64,000 nt of DNA from the NCBI GenBank assembly GCA_024529925.1, contig JAFEUB010001542.1, positions 201,001 to 265,000 on the forward strand, in the 5' to 3' direction. This document shows positions 11,669-26,366 of the stretch, in pieces. The translations under genes were made by a program, and so were the position numbers. The number at the start of each line of letters is the position of its first letter. Positions within the stretch are counted from its first letter, which is position 1. Below the pieces are notes generated by a model that searched no databases, had not been told where the DNA came from, and worked only from the letters and a program-made list of their open reading frames with translations. The DNA is from Ophthalmolycus amberensis. Lineage: Eukaryota > Chordata > Actinopteri > Perciformes > Zoarcidae.

Positions 11669-12527
11669 TAGGGCTGGGTGTAATACCGGTTCAACCGGTA
11701 TACCGGTTTTAATATCCCATACGACATGAATTTTTCATATACCGTCATACCGGTGCACAGCCGAAACAACTTCTGTCGCTCTTCGACAGGCAGCAAAATA
11801 TATTGTTCGCCGCTGAGAGCTCTACTTCTTCTTCTTCTAGTTTTACGGCGGTTGGTGTCCATCTTATTGGTGCATTACCGCCACCTTCTGCTCCGGAGTG
11901 TGGATCAGACAATAGACTGTAAGCGCTACGGTCGGAGCTAGTTGTCTTAACTGTGTTGAGAGGGAACCCTAGTCATGGTTATAACTTTATAACAACAATT
12001 AATAACCCACAACTAACACTCTTTAACACGGCAAAACACCACACACAACAGTTTGTGACACTAATAATTGTACATTTATAAAATTTCACCGCCGAACTGC
12101 ATGCTGGGTACAGCTAGCTAACAACAGTCTGCTAACAGCTGGGAGAAGCTCTGTCGCTCCAGTAACGTTACATTAAAGAACAGAAAAGAGCGATGCAGGA
12201 TGAACAAAGACTGAACAACAAAAGGTATTTTGGTCAGACACATATGCAACGCTGATTACCGCATAATATGTGTGGTATTTGTTATAAATGTATGTTGGTA
12301 CATGGAGGGGCTTAGGACCCAGGGGAATGTAGGTGAAGGAAACAGGAAGTGACTGAACGGAAGACGCGCCACACAAACAGCTGTTCACCGCTCGCTGGCC
12401 GGTTGGCCGGGCCGGATCTTTTCGGCGTTAATTAATTAATGCTTTAATGCGGAAAAAAATACTGTGAAACCGCCATAGTCTTACAAAATACCGTGATATG
12501 CATTTTTGGTCATACCGCCCAGCCCTA
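11669..12527 (+). mobile_element. Non-autonomous hAT element, array copy 4
   Basis: 859-bp copy, same inverted ends and flank. It carries a GCCGGATCTT variant near the right end that is shared with copies 5 and 6. Confidence 0.9.
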
Positions 12528-14436
12528 TCTGTTTGACTCTTAATGGACCATAATTACGAAATGAACATCATGCTGTATTGAAGAAGACTTGAAACTAGAG
12601 ATTGAGACCATAAACTCATGTTTACAATGTTTACTGAGGTAATACATCAAGAGAGAAGTAGAGTCATTTTCTCATAGACTTCTATACAACCAGAGGAGTC
12701 GCCCCCTGGTGGACACTAGAGAGAATGCAGCTTTAACATATGAAGCTTTGACTTCACTTTTGTTGTGGCCTGCTCTTAAAACAAAACTTCAGAAAACACT
12801 GGACAGCGCCTGAGGTTTGATCCCGAGGAGGGAGAGAACCAAGTAATCTGAAAGATTTGAGGAGCGAAGTAACCACTGAGCTAAACCAGTGCGTCTATGT
12901 TAACAGGAAGTAGACTTTATAAAGACTCTGTAGCTCCTGATAGGAAACATCCTCACTGAGCTAAACCAGTGCAGCAGTTTTAATGTGAAACTGTCTTGAT
13001 GAACATGAGAGTGCTGCAGAGTCTCCTCTGTGTTCCTGATGACGCAGCAGACAGCAGCAGTCTTTATAAAGTCTACTTCCTGTTTACACAGACGCACTGG
13101 TTTAGCTCAGTGGTTACTTCGATCAATTCTCATTGGAGAATTCGACTCTCTCTCCCTCCCCGGGATCAAACCTCGGGCGCTGTCCAGTGTTTTCTCTCCC
13201 TCTGCTCTGTGGTTCTGTTAAAGACTCATGAACACCAGAGACACTGAGTGAAGCCGTCTCTTTGTGGTTCATCCTCCGTAAACATTCTCCACCTCCAGTA
13301 TTGTTTCTGCTAAATAGTTTAAAGTAGACTTGAAGAACAGTTCCTCTCTGGTTCCTGTTATTCTAGTCTGAAGAAGAACATGTGAGTCTCAAAGTTTTGT
13401 CCTAAAAGCAGACAACAACAAAAGTGAACTCAAAGCTGAAGTGTCTTCAAGCTTCCATCACCATCTTGGTTTTTGGTCGTCGCCATCTTGGATTTTTGCA
13501 ACCAGAAGTGACACTATAGAGGGCGGCGCTAAGAACAAGTGAACCCTTAATGAGACATATTTATGACCAAAATGTTTCAATTAACTTTCATGAAGTGAAA
13601 ACACACTGTTAAAGGGTTAAAGCTGAATAAATATAGAACGGACGACTCCCAGACCGGACAACGTCTCTGCTAGAGACCTGTCAATCACTGTGTAGCCCCG
13701 CCCTAAAGCATCCCCTGCTTTATGGTCTGTTTGACTCTAAATGGACCATAATGTACGAAATGAACATCATGCTGTATTGAAGAAGACTTGAAACTAGAGA
13801 TTGAGACCATAAACTCATGTTTACAATGTTTACTGAGGTAATACATCAAGAGAGAAGTAGAGTCATTTTCTCATAGACATCTATACAACCAGAGGAGTCG
13901 CCCCCTGGTGGACACTAGAGAGAATGCAGCTTTAACACATGAAGCTTTGACTTCACTTTTGTTGTGGCCTGCTCTTAAAACAAAACTTCAGAAAACACTG
14001 GACGGCGCCTGAGGTTTGATCCCGAGGAGGGAGAGAACCAAGTAATCTGAAAGGTTTGAGGAGCGAAGTAACCACTGAGCTAAACCAGTGCGTCTATGTT
14101 AACAGGAAGTAGACTTTATAAAGACTGCTGCTGTCTGCTGCGTCATCAGGAACACAGAGGAGACTCTGCAGCACTCTCATGTTCATGAGGACAGTTTCAC
14201 ATCACAGCTGCTGCACTGGTTTAGCTCAGTGGTTACTTCGATCATTTCTCTTTCAGAGAATCCGACTCTCCTCCCGTCCGCGGGATCGAACCCGGGGCGC
14301 TGTCCAGTGTTTTCTCTCCCTCTGCTCTGTGGTTCTGTTAACGACTCATGAACACCAGAGACACTGAGTGAAGCCGTCTCTTTGTGGTTCATCCTCCATA
14401 AACCCCTAAAGCATCCCCTGCTTTATGGTCTGTTTG

Positions 14437-15295
14437 TAGGGCTGGGTGTAATACCGGTTCAACCGGTATACCGGTTTTAATATCCCATACGACATGAATT
14501 TTTCATATACCGTCATACCGGTGCACAGCCGAAACAACTTCTGTCGCTCTTCGACAGGCAGCAAAATATATTGTTCGCCGCTGAGAGCTCTACTTCTTCT
14601 TCTTCTAGTTTTACGGCGGTTGGTGTCCATCTTATTGGTGCATTACCGCCACCTTCTGCTCCGGAGTGTGGATCAGACAATAGACTGTAAGCGCTACGGT
14701 CGGAGCTAGTTGTCTTAACTGTGTTGAGAGGGAACCCTAGTCATGGTTATAACTTTATAACAACAATTAATAACCCACAACTAACACTCTTTAACACGGC
14801 AAAACACCACACACAACAGTTTGTGACACTAATAATTGTACATTTATAAAATTTCACCGCCGAACTGCATGCTGGGTACAGCTAGCTAACAACAGTCTGC
14901 TAACAGCTGGGAGAAGCTCTGTCGCTCCAGTAACGTTACATTAAAGAACAGAAAAGAGCGATGCAGGATGAACAAAGACTGAACAACAAAAGGTATTTTG
15001 GTCAGACACATATGCAACGCTGATTACCGCATAATATGTGTGGTATTTGTTATAAATGTATGTTGGTACATGGAGGGGCTTAGGACCCAGGGGAATGTAG
15101 GTGAAGGAAACAGGAAGTGACTGAACGGAAGACGCGCCACACAAACAGCTGTTCACCGCTCGCTGGCCGGTTGGCCGGGCCGGATCTTTTCGGCGTTAAT
15201 TAATTAATGCTTTAATGCGGAAAAAAATACTGTGAAACCGCCATAGTCTTACAAAATACCGTGATATGCATTTTTGGTCATACCGCCCAGCCCTA
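14437..15295 (+). mobile_element. Non-autonomous hAT element, array copy 5
   Basis: 859-bp copy, same inverted ends and flank. Shares the GCCGGATCTT variant with copies 4 and 6. Confidence 0.9.
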
Positions 15296-17204
15296 TCTGT
15301 TTGACTCTTAATGGACCATAATTACGAAATGAACATCATGCTGTATTGAAGAAGACTTGAAACTAGAGATTGAGACCATAAACTCATGTTTACAATGTTT
15401 ACTGAGGTAATACATCAAGAGAGAAGTAGAGTCATTTTCTCATAGACTTCTATACAACCAGAGGAGTCGCCCCCTGGTGGACACTAGAGAGAATGCAGCT
15501 TTAACATATGAAGCTTTGACTTCACTTTTGTTGTGGCCTGCTCTTAAAACAAAACTTCAGAAAACACTGGACAGCGCCTGAGGTTTGATCCCGAGGAGGG
15601 AGAGAACCAAGTAATCTGAAAGATTTGAGGAGCGAAGTAACCACTGAGCTAAACCAGTGCGTCTATGTTAACAGGAAGTAGACTTTATAAAGACTCTGTA
15701 GCTCCTGATAGGAAACATCCTCACTGAGCTAAACCAGTGCAGCAGTTTTAATGTGAAACTGTCTTGATGAACATGAGAGTGCTGCAGAGTCTCCTCTGTG
15801 TTCCTGATGACGCAGCAGACAGCAGCAGTCTTTATAAAGTCTACTTCCTGTTTACACAGACGCACTGGTTTAGCTCAGTGGTTACTTCGATCAATTCTCA
15901 TTGGAAAATTCGACTCTCTCTCCCTCCCCGGGATCAAACCTCGGGCGCTGTCCAGTGTTTTCTCTCCCTCTGCTCTGTGGTTCTGTTAAAGACTCATGAA
16001 CACCAGAGACACTGAGTGAAGCCGTCTCTTTGTGGTTCATCCTCCGTAAACATTCTCCACCTCCAGTATTGTTTCTGCTAAATAGTTTAAAGTAGACTTG
16101 AAGAACAGTTCCTCTCTGGTTCCTGTTATTCTAGTCTGAAGAAGAACATGTGAGTCTCAAAGTTTTGTCCTAAAAGCAGACAACAACAAAAGTGAACTCA
16201 AAGCTGAAGTGTCTTCAAGCTTCCATCACCATCTTGGTTTTTGGTCGTCGCCATCTTGGATTTTTGCAACCAGAAGTGACACTATAGAGGGCGGCGCTAA
16301 GAACAAGTGAACCCTTAATGAGACATATTTATGACCAAAATGTTTCAATTAACTTTCATGAAGTGAAAACACACTGTTAAAGGGTTAAAGCTGAATAAAT
16401 ATAGAACGGACGACTCCCAGACCGGACAACGTCTCTGCTAGAGACCTGTCAATCACTGTGTAGCCCCGCCCTAAAGCATCCCCTGCTTTATGGTCTGTTT
16501 GACTCTAAATGGACCATAATGTACGAAATGAACATCATGCTGTATTGAAGAAGACTTGAAACTAGAGATTGAGACCATAAACTCATGTTTACAATGTTTA
16601 CTGAGGTAATACATCAAGAGAGAAGTAGAGTCATTTTCTCATAGACATCTATACAACCAGAGGAGTCGCCCCCTGGTGGACACTAGAGAGAATGCAGCTT
16701 TAACACATGAAGCTTTGACTTCACTTTTGTTGTGGCCTGCTCTTAAAACAAAACTTCAGAAAACACTGGACGGCGCCTGAGGTTTGATCCCGAGGAGGGA
16801 GAGAACCAAGTAATCTGAAAGGTTTGAGGAGCGAAGTAACCACTGAGCTAAACCAGTGCGTCTATGTTAACAGGAAGTAGACTTTATAAAGACTGCTGCT
16901 GTCTGCTGCGTCATCAGGAACACAGAGGAGACTCTGCAGCACTCTCATGTTCATGAGGACAGTTTCACATCACAGCTGCTGCACTGGTTTAGCTCAGTGG
17001 TTACTTCGATCATTTCTCTTTCAGAGAATCCGACTCTCCTCCCGTCCGCGGGATCGAACCCGGGGCGCTGTCCAGTGTTTTCTCTCCCTCTGCTCTGTGG
17101 TTCTGTTAACGACTCATGAACACCAGAGACACTGAGTGAAGCCGTCTCTTTGTGGTTCATCCTCCATAAACCCCTAAAGCATCCCCTACTTTATGGTCTG
17201 TTTG

Positions 17205-18063
17205 TAGGGCTGGGTGTAATACCGGTTCAACCGGTATACCGGTTTTAATATCCGATACGACATGAATTTTTCATATACCGTCATACCGGTGCACAGCCGA
17301 AACAACTTCTGTCGCTCTTCGACAGGCAGCAAAATATATTGTTCGCCGCTGAGAGCTCTACTTCTTCTTCTTCTAGTTTTACGGCGGTTGGTGTCCATCT
17401 TATTGGTGCATTACCGCCACCTTCTGCTCCGGAGTGTGGATCAGACAATAGACTGTAAGCGCTACGGTCGGAGCTAGTTGTCTTAACTGTGTTGAGAGGG
17501 AACCCTAGTCATGGTTATAACTTTATAACAACAATTAATAACCCACAACTAACACTCTTTAACACGGCAAAACACCACACACAACAGTTTGTGACACTAA
17601 TAATTGTACATTTATAAAATTTCACCGCCGAACTGCATGCTGGGTACAGCTAGCTAACAACAGTCTGCTAACAGCTGGGAGAAGCTCTGTCGCTCCAGTA
17701 ACGTTACATTAAAGAACAGAAAAGAGCGATGCAGGATGAACAAAGACTGAACAACAAAAGGTATTTTGGTCAGACACATATGCAACGCTGATTACCGTGT
17801 AATATGTGTGGTATTTGTTATAAATGTACGTTGGTACATGGAGGGGCTTAGGACCCAGGGGAATGTAGGTGAAGGAAACAGGAAGTGACTGAACGGAAGA
17901 CGCGCCACACAAACAGCTGTTCACCGCTCGCTGGCCGGTTGGCCGGGCCGGATCTTTTCGGCGTTAATTAATTAATGCTTTAATGCGGAAAAAAATACTG
18001 TGAAACCGCCATAGTCTTACAAAATACCGTGATATGCATTTTTGGTCATACCGCCCAGCCCTA
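17205..18063 (+). mobile_element. Non-autonomous hAT element, array copy 6
   Basis: 859-bp copy, same inverted ends and flank. Has a private substitution in the left part (TCCGATACG instead of TCCCATACG). Confidence 0.9.
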
Positions 18064-19972
18064 TCTGTTTGACTCTTAATGGACCATAATTACGAAATGA
18101 ACATCATGCTGTATTGAAGAAGACTTGAAACTAGAGATTGAGACCATAAACTCATGTTTACAATGTTTACTGAGGTAATACATCAAGAGAGAAGTAGAGT
18201 CATTTTCTCATAGACTTCTATACAACCAGAGGAGTCGCCCCCTGGTGGACACTAGAGAGAATGCAGCTTTAACATATGAAGCTTTGACTTCACTTTTGTT
18301 GTGGCCTGCTCTTAAAACAAAACTTCAGAAAACACTGGACAGTGCCCGAGGTTTGATCCCGAGGAGGGAGAGAACCAAGTAATCTGAAAGATTTGAGGAG
18401 TGAAGTAACCACTGAGCTAAACCAGTGCGTCTATGTTAACAGGAAGTAGACTTTATAAAGACTCTGTAGCTCCTGATAGGAAACATCCTCACTGAGCTAA
18501 ACCAGTGCAGCAGTTTTAATGTGAAACTGTCTTGATGAACATGAGAGTGCTGCAGAGTCTCCTCTGTGTTCCTGATGACGCAGCAGACAGCAGCAGTCTT
18601 TATAAAGTCTACTTCCTGTTTACACAGACGCACTGGTTTAGCTCAGTGGTTACTTCGATCAATTCTCATTGGAGAATTCGACTCTCTCTCCCTCCCCGGG
18701 ATCAAACCTCGGGCGCTGTCCAGTGTTTTCTCTCCCTCTGCTCTGTGGTTCTGTTAAAGACTTATGAACACCAGAGACACTGAGTGAAGCCGTCTCTTTG
18801 TGGTTCATCCTCCGTAAACATTCTCCACCTCCAGTATTGTTTCTGCTAAATAGTTTAAAGTAGACTTGAAGAACAGTTCCTCTCTGGTTCCTGTTATTCT
18901 AGTCTGAAGAAGAACATGTGAGTCTCAAAGTTTTGTCCTAAAAGCAGACAACAACAAAAGTGAACTCAAAGCTGAAGTGTCTTCAAGCTTCCATCACCAT
19001 CTTGGTTTTTGGTCGTCGCCATCTTGGATTTTTGCAACCAGAAGTGACACTATAGAGGGCGGCGCAAAGAACAAGTGAACCCTCAATGAGACATATTTAT
19101 GACCAAAATGTTTCAATTAACTTTCATGAAGTGAAAACACACTGTTAAAGGGTTAAAGCTGAATAAATATAGAACGGACGACTCCCAGACCGGACAACGT
19201 CTCTGCTAGAGACCTGTCAATCACTGTGTAGCCCCGCCCTAAAGCATCCCCTGCTTTATGGTCTGTTTGACTCTAAATGGACCATAATGTACGAAATGAA
19301 CATCATGCTGTATTGAAGAAGACTTGAAACTAGAGATTGAGACCATAAACTCATGTTTACAATGTTTACTGAGGTAATACATCAAGAGAGAAGTAGAGTC
19401 ATTTTCTCATAGACATCTATACAACCAGAGGAGTCGCCCCCTGGTGGAGACTAGAGAGAATGCAGCTTTAACACATGAAGCTTTGACTTCACTTTTGTTG
19501 TGGCCTGCTCTTAAAACAAAACTTCAGAAAACACTGGACGGCGCCTGAGGTTTGATCCCGAGGAGAGAGAGAACCAAGTAATCTGAAAGGTTTGAGGAGC
19601 GAAGTAACCACTGAGCTAAACCAGTGCGTCTGTGTTAACAGGAAGTAGACTTTATAAAGACTGCTGCTGTCTGCTGCGTCATCAGGAACACAGAGGAGAC
19701 TCTGCAGCACTCTCATGTTCATGAGGACAGTTTCACATCACAGCTGCTGCACTGGTTTAGCTCAGTGGTTACTTCGATCATTTCTCTTTCAGAGAATCCG
19801 ACTCTCCTCCCGTCCGCGGGATCGAACCCGGGGCGCTGTCCAGTGTTTTCTCTCCCTCTGCTCTGTGGTTCTGTTAACGACTCATGAACACCAGAGACAC
19901 TGAGTGAAGCCGTCTCTTTGTGGTTCATCCTCCATAAACCCCTAAAGCATCCCCTGCTTTATGGTCTGTTTG

Positions 19973-20831
19973 TAGGGCTGGGTGTAATACCGGTTCAACC
20001 GGTATACCGGTTTTAATATCCCATACGACATGAATTTTTCATATACCGTCATACCGGTGCACAGCCGAAACAACTTCTGTCGCTCTTCGACAGGCAGCAA
20101 AATATATTGTTCGCCGCTGAGAGCTCTACTTCTTCTTCTTCTAGTTTTACGGCGGTTGGTGTCCATCTTATTGGTGCATTACCGCCACCTTCTGCTCCGG
20201 AGTGTGGATCAGACAATAGACTGTAAGCGCTACGGTCGGAGCTAGTTGTCTTAACTGTGTTGAGAGGGAACCCTAGTCATGGTTATAACTTTATAACAAC
20301 AATTAATAACCCACAACTAACGCTCTTTAACACGGCAAAACACCACACACAACAGTTTGTGACACTAATAATTGTACATTTATAAAATTTGACCGCCGAA
20401 CTGCATGCTGGGTACAGCTAGCTAACAACAGTCTGCTAACAGCTGGGAGAAGCTCTGTCGCTCCAGTAACGTTACATTAAAGAACAGAAAAGAGCGATGC
20501 AGGATGAACAAAGACTGAACAACAAAAGGTATTTTGGTCAGACACATATGCAACGCTGATTACCGCATAATATGTGTGGTATTTGTTATAAATGTATGTT
20601 GGTACATGGAGGGGCTTAGGACCCAGGGGAATGTAGGTGAAGGAAACAGGAAGTGACTGAACGGAAGACGCGCCACACAAACAGCTGTTCACCGCTCGCT
20701 GGCCGGTTGGCCTGGCCGGTTCTTTTCGGCGTTAATTAATTAATGCTTTAATGCGGAAAAAAATACTGTGAAACCGCCATAGTCTTACAAAATACCGTGA
20801 TATGCATTTTTGGTCATACCGCCCAGCCCTA
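19973..20831 (+). mobile_element. Non-autonomous hAT element, array copy 7
   Basis: 859-bp copy, same inverted ends and flank. Confidence 0.9.
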
Positions 20832-22740
20832 TCTGTTTGACTCTTAATGGACCATAATTACGAAATGAACATCATGCTGTATTGAAGAAGACTTGAAACT
20901 AGAGATTGAGACCATAAACTCATGTTTACAATGTTTACTGAGGTAATACATCAAGAGAGAAGTAGAGTCATTTTCTCATAGACTTCTATACAACCAGAGG
21001 AGTCGCCCCCTTGGTGGACACTAGAGAGAATGCAGCTTTAACACATGAAGCTTTGACTTCACTTTTGTTGTGGCCTGCTCTTAAAACAAAACTTCAGAAA
21101 ACACTGGACAGCGCCTGAGGTTTGATCCCGAGGAGGGAGAGAACCAAGTAATCTGAAAGATTTGAGGAGTGAAGTAACCACTGAGCTAAACCAGTGCGTC
21201 TGTGTTAACAGGAAGTAGACTTTATAAAGACTCTGTAGCTCCTGATAGGAAACATCCTCACTGAGCTAAACCAGTGCAGCAGTTTTAATGTGAAACTGTC
21301 TTGATGAACATGAGAGTGCTGCAGAGTCTCCTCTGTGTTCCTGATGACGCAGCAGACAGCAGCAGTCTTTATAAAGTCTACTTCCTGCAGATACAGACCC
21401 ACTGGTTTAGCTCAGTGGTTACTTCGATCAATTCTCATTGGAGAATTCGACTCTCTCTCCCTCCCCGGGATCAAACCTCGGGTGCTGTCCAGTGTTTTCT
21501 CTCCCTCTGCTCTGTGGTTCTGTTAAAGACTCATGAACACCAGAGACACTGAGTGAATCCGTCTCTTTGTGGTTCATCCTCCGTAAACATTCTCAACCTC
21601 CAGTATTGTTTCTGCTAAATAGTTTAAAGTAGACTTGAAGAACAGTTCCTCTCTGGTTCCTGTTATTCTAGTCTGAAGAAGAACATGTGAGTCTCAAAAT
21701 TTTGTCCTAAAAGCAGACAACAACAAAAGTGAACTCAAAGCTGAAGTGTCTTCAAGCTTCCATCACCATCTTGGTTTTTGGTCGTCGCCATCTTGGATTT
21801 TTGCAACCAGAAGTGACACTATAGAGGGCGGAGCTAAGAACAAGTGAACCCTTAATGAGACATATTTATGACCAAAATGTTTCAATTAACTTTCATGAAG
21901 TGAAAACACACTGTTAAAGGGTTAAAGCTGAATAAATATAGAACGGACGACTCCCAGACCGGACAACGTCTCTGCTAGAGACCTGTCAATCACTGTGTAG
22001 CCCCGCCCTAAAGCATCCCCTGCTTTATGGTCTGTTTGACTCTAAATGGACCATAATGTACGAAATGAACATCATGCTGTATTGAAGAAGACTTGAAACT
22101 AGAGATTGAGACCATAAACTCATGTTTACAATGTTTACTGAGGTAATACATCAAGAGAGAAGTAGAGTCATTTTCTATAGACTTCTATACAACCAGAGGA
22201 GTCGCCCCCTGGTGGAGACTAGAGAGAATGCAGCTTTAACACATGAAGCTTTGACTTCACTTTTGTTGTGGCGTGCTCTTAAAACAAAACTTCAGAAAAC
22301 ACTGGACAGCGCCTGAGGTTTGATCCCGAGGAGAGAGAGAACCAAGTAATCTGAAAGGTTTGAGGAGCGAAGTAACCACTGAGCTAAACCAGTGCGTCTG
22401 TGTTAACAGGAAGTAGACTTTATAAAGACTGCTGCTGTCTGCTGCGTCATCAGGAACACAGAGGAGACTCTGCAGCACTCTCATGTTCATGAGGACAGTT
22501 TCACATCACAGCTGCTGCACTGGTTTAGCTCAGTGGTTACTTCGATCATTTCTCTTTCAGAGAATCCGACTCTCCTCCCGTCCGCGGGATCGAACCCGGG
22601 GCGCTGTCCAGTGTTTTCTCTCCCTCTGCTCTGTGGCTCTGTTAACGACTCATGAACACCAGAGACACTGAGTGAAGCCGTCTCTTTGTGGTTCATCCTC
22701 CATAAACCCCTAAAGCATCCCCTGCTTTATGGTCTGTTTG

Positions 22741-23599
22741 TAGGGCTGGGTGTAATACCGGTTCAACCGGTATACCGGTTTTAATATCCCATACGACATG
22801 AATTTTTCATATACCGTCATACCGGTGCACAGCCGAAACAACTTCTGTCGCTCTTCGACAGGCAGCAAAATATATTGTTCGCCGCTGAGAGCTCTACTTC
22901 TTCTTCTTCTAGTTTTACGGCGGTTGGTGTCCATCTTATTGGTGCATTACCGCCACCTTCTGCTCCGGAGTGTGGATCAGACAATAGACTGTAAGCGCTA
23001 CGGTCGGAGCTAGTTGTCTTAACTGTGTTGAGAGGGAACCCTAGTCATGGTTATAACTTTATAACAACAATTAATAACCCACAACTAACACTCTTTAACA
23101 CGGCAAAACACCACACACAACAGTTTGTGACACTAATAATTGTACATTTATAAAATTTCACCGCCGAACTGCATGCTGGGTACAGCTAGCTAACAACAGT
23201 CTGCTAACAGCTGGGAGAAGCTCTGTCGCTCCAGTAACGTTACATTAAAGAACAGAAAAGAGCGATGCAGGATGAACAAAGACTGAACAACAAAAGGTAT
23301 TTTGGTCAGACACATATGCAATGCTGATTACCGTGTAATATGTGTGGTATTTGTTATAAATGTACGTTGGTACATGGAGGGGCTTAGGACCCAGGGGAAT
23401 GTAGGTGAAGGAAACAGGAAGTGACGGAACGGAAGATGCGCCACACAAACAGCTGTTCACCGCTCGCTGGCCGGTTGGCCGGGCCGGTTCTTTTCGGCGT
23501 TAATTAATTAATGCTTTAATGCGGAAAAAAATACTGTGAAACCGCCATAGTCTTACAAAATACCGTGATATGCATTTTTGGTCATACCGCCCAGCCCTA
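22741..23599 (+). mobile_element. Non-autonomous hAT element, array copy 8
   Basis: 859-bp copy, same inverted ends and flank. Confidence 0.9.
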
Positions 23600-25507
23600 T
23601 CTGTTTGACTCTTAATGGACCATAATTACGAAATGAACATCATGCTGTATTGAAGAAGACTTGAAACTAGAGATTGAGACCATAAACTCATGTTTACAAT
23701 GTTTACTGAGGTAATACATCAAGAGAGAAGTAGAGTCATTTTCTCATAGACTTCTATACAACCAGAGGAGTCGCCCCCTGGTGGACACTAGAGAGAATGC
23801 AGCTTTAACACATGAAGCTTTGACTTCACTTTTGTTGTGGCCTGCTCTTAAAACAAAACTTCAGAAAACACTGGACAGCGCCTGAGGTTTGATCCCGAGG
23901 AGGGAGAGAACCAAGTAATCTGAAAGATTTGAGGAGTGAAGTAACCACTGAGCTAAACCAGTGCGTCTGTGTTAACAGGAAGTAGACTTTATAAAGACTC
24001 TGTAGCTCCTGATAGGAAACATCCTCACTGAGCTAAACCAGTGCAGCAGTTTTAATGTGAAACTGTCTTGATGAACATGAGAGTGCTGCAGAGTCTCCTC
24101 TGTGTTCCTGATGACGCAGCAGACAGCAGCAGTCTTTATAAAGTCTACTTCCTGCAGATACAGACGCACTGGTTTAGCTCAGTGGTTACTTCGATCAATT
24201 CTCATTGGAGAATTCGACTCTCTCTCCCTCCCCGGGATCAAACCTCGGGTGCTGTCCAGTGTTTTCTCTCCCTCTGCTCTGTGGTTCTGTTAAAGACTCA
24301 TGAACACCAGAGACACTGAGTGAATCCGTCTCTTTGTGGTTCATCCTCCGTAAACATTCTCAACCTCCAGTATTGTTTCTGCTAAATAGTTTAAAGTAGA
24401 CTTGAAGAACAGTTCCTCTCTGGTTCCTGTTATTCTAGTCTGAAGAAGAACATGTGAGTCTCAAAATTTTGTCCTAAAAGCAGACAACAACAAAAGTGAA
24501 CTCAAAGCTGAAGTGTCTTCAAGCTTCCATCACCATCTTGGTTTTTGGTCGTCGCCATCTTGGATTTTTGCAACCAGAAGTGACACTATAGAGGGCGGAG
24601 CTAAGAACAAGTGAACCCTTAATGAGACATATTTATGACCAAAATGTTTCAATTAACTTTCATGAAGTGAAAACACACTGTTAAAGGGTTAAAGCTGAAT
24701 AAATATAGAACGGACGACTCCCAGACCGGACAACGTCTCTGCTAGAGACCTGTCAATCACTGTGTAGCCCCGCCCTAAAGCATCCCCTGCTTTATGGTCT
24801 GTTTGACTCTAAATGGACCATAATGTACGAAATGAACATCATGCTGTATTGAAGAAGACTTGAAACTAGAGATTGAGACCATAAACTCATGTTTACAATG
24901 TTTACTGAGGTAATACATCAAGAGAGAAGTAGAGTCATTTTCTATAGACTTCTATACAACCAGAGGAGTCGCCCCCTGGTGGAGACTAGAGAGAATGCAG
25001 CTTTAACACATGAAGCTTTGACTTCACTTTTGTTGTGGCGTGCTCTTAAAACAAAACTTCAGAAAACACTGGACAGCGCCTGAGGTTTGATCCCGAGGAG
25101 AGAGAGAACCAAGTAATCTGAAAGGTTTGAGGAGCGAAGTAACCACTGAGCTAAACCAGTGCGTCTGTGTTAACAGGAAGTAGACTTTATAAAGACTGCT
25201 GCTGTCTGCTGCGTCATCAGGAACACAGAGGAGACTCTGCAGCACTCTCATGTTCATGAGGACAGTTTCACATCACAGCTGCTGCACTGGTTTAGCTCAG
25301 TGGTTACTTCGATCATTTCTCTTTCAGAGAATCCGACTCTCCTCCCGTCCGCGGGATCGAACCCGGGGCGCTGTCCAGTGTTTTCTCTCCCTCTGCTCTG
25401 TGGCTCTGTTAACGACTCATGAACACCAGAGACACTGAGTGAAGCCGTCTCTTTGTGGTTCATCCTCCATAAACCCCTAAAGCATCCCCTGCTTTATGGT
25501 CTGTTTG

Positions 25508-26366
25508 TAGGGCTGGGTGTAATACCGGTTCAACCGGTATACCGGTTTTAATATCCCATACGACATGAATTTTTCATATACCGTCATACCGGTGCACAGC
25601 CGAAACAACTTCTGTCGCTCTTCGACAGGCAGCAAAATATATTGTTCGCCGCTGAGAGCTCTACTTCTTCTTCTTCTAGTTTTACGGCGGTTGGTGTCCA
25701 TCTTATTGGTGCATTACCGCCACCTTCTGCTCCGGAGTGTGGATCAGACAATAGACTGTAAGCGCTACGGTCGGAGCTAGTTGTCTTAACTGTATTGAGA
25801 GGGAACCCTAGTCATGGTTATAACTTTATAACAACAATTAATAACCCACAACTAACACTCTTTAACACGGCAAAACACCACACACAACAGTTTGTGACAC
25901 TAATAATTGTACATTTATAAAATTTCACCGCCGAACTGCATGCTGGGTACAGCTAGCTAACAACAGTCTGCTAACAGCTGGGAGAAGCTCTGTCGCTCCA
26001 GTAACGTTACATTAAAGAACAGAAAAGAGCGATGCAGGATGAACAAAGACTGAACAACAAAAGGTATTTTGGTCAGACACATATGCAACGCTGATTACCG
26101 CATAATATGTGTGGTATTTGTTATAAATGTACGTTGGTACATGGAGGGGCTTAGGACCCAGGGGAATGTAGGTGAAGGAAACAGGAAGTGACGGAACGGA
26201 AGACGCGCCACACAAACAGCTGTTCACCGCTCGCTGGCCGGTTGGCCGGGCCGGTTCTTTTCGGCGTTAATTAATTAATGCTTTAATGCGGAAAAAAATA
26301 CTGTGAAACCGCCATAGTCTTACAAAATACCGTGATATGCATTTTTGGTCATACCGCCCAGCCCTA
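25508..26366 (+). mobile_element. Non-autonomous hAT element, array copy 9
   Basis: 859-bp copy, same inverted ends and flank. Last copy before the array stops in the following fold-back module. Confidence 0.9.

Noticed and set aside
5814..25780. Recurring 71-aa and 74-aa frames (MNFSYTVIPV..., MDTNRRKTRR...) conserved in all nine hAT copies
   Set aside because: They lie inside a non-autonomous element whose copies arose by array duplication, so conservation reflects recency rather than selection; no transposase or known domain.
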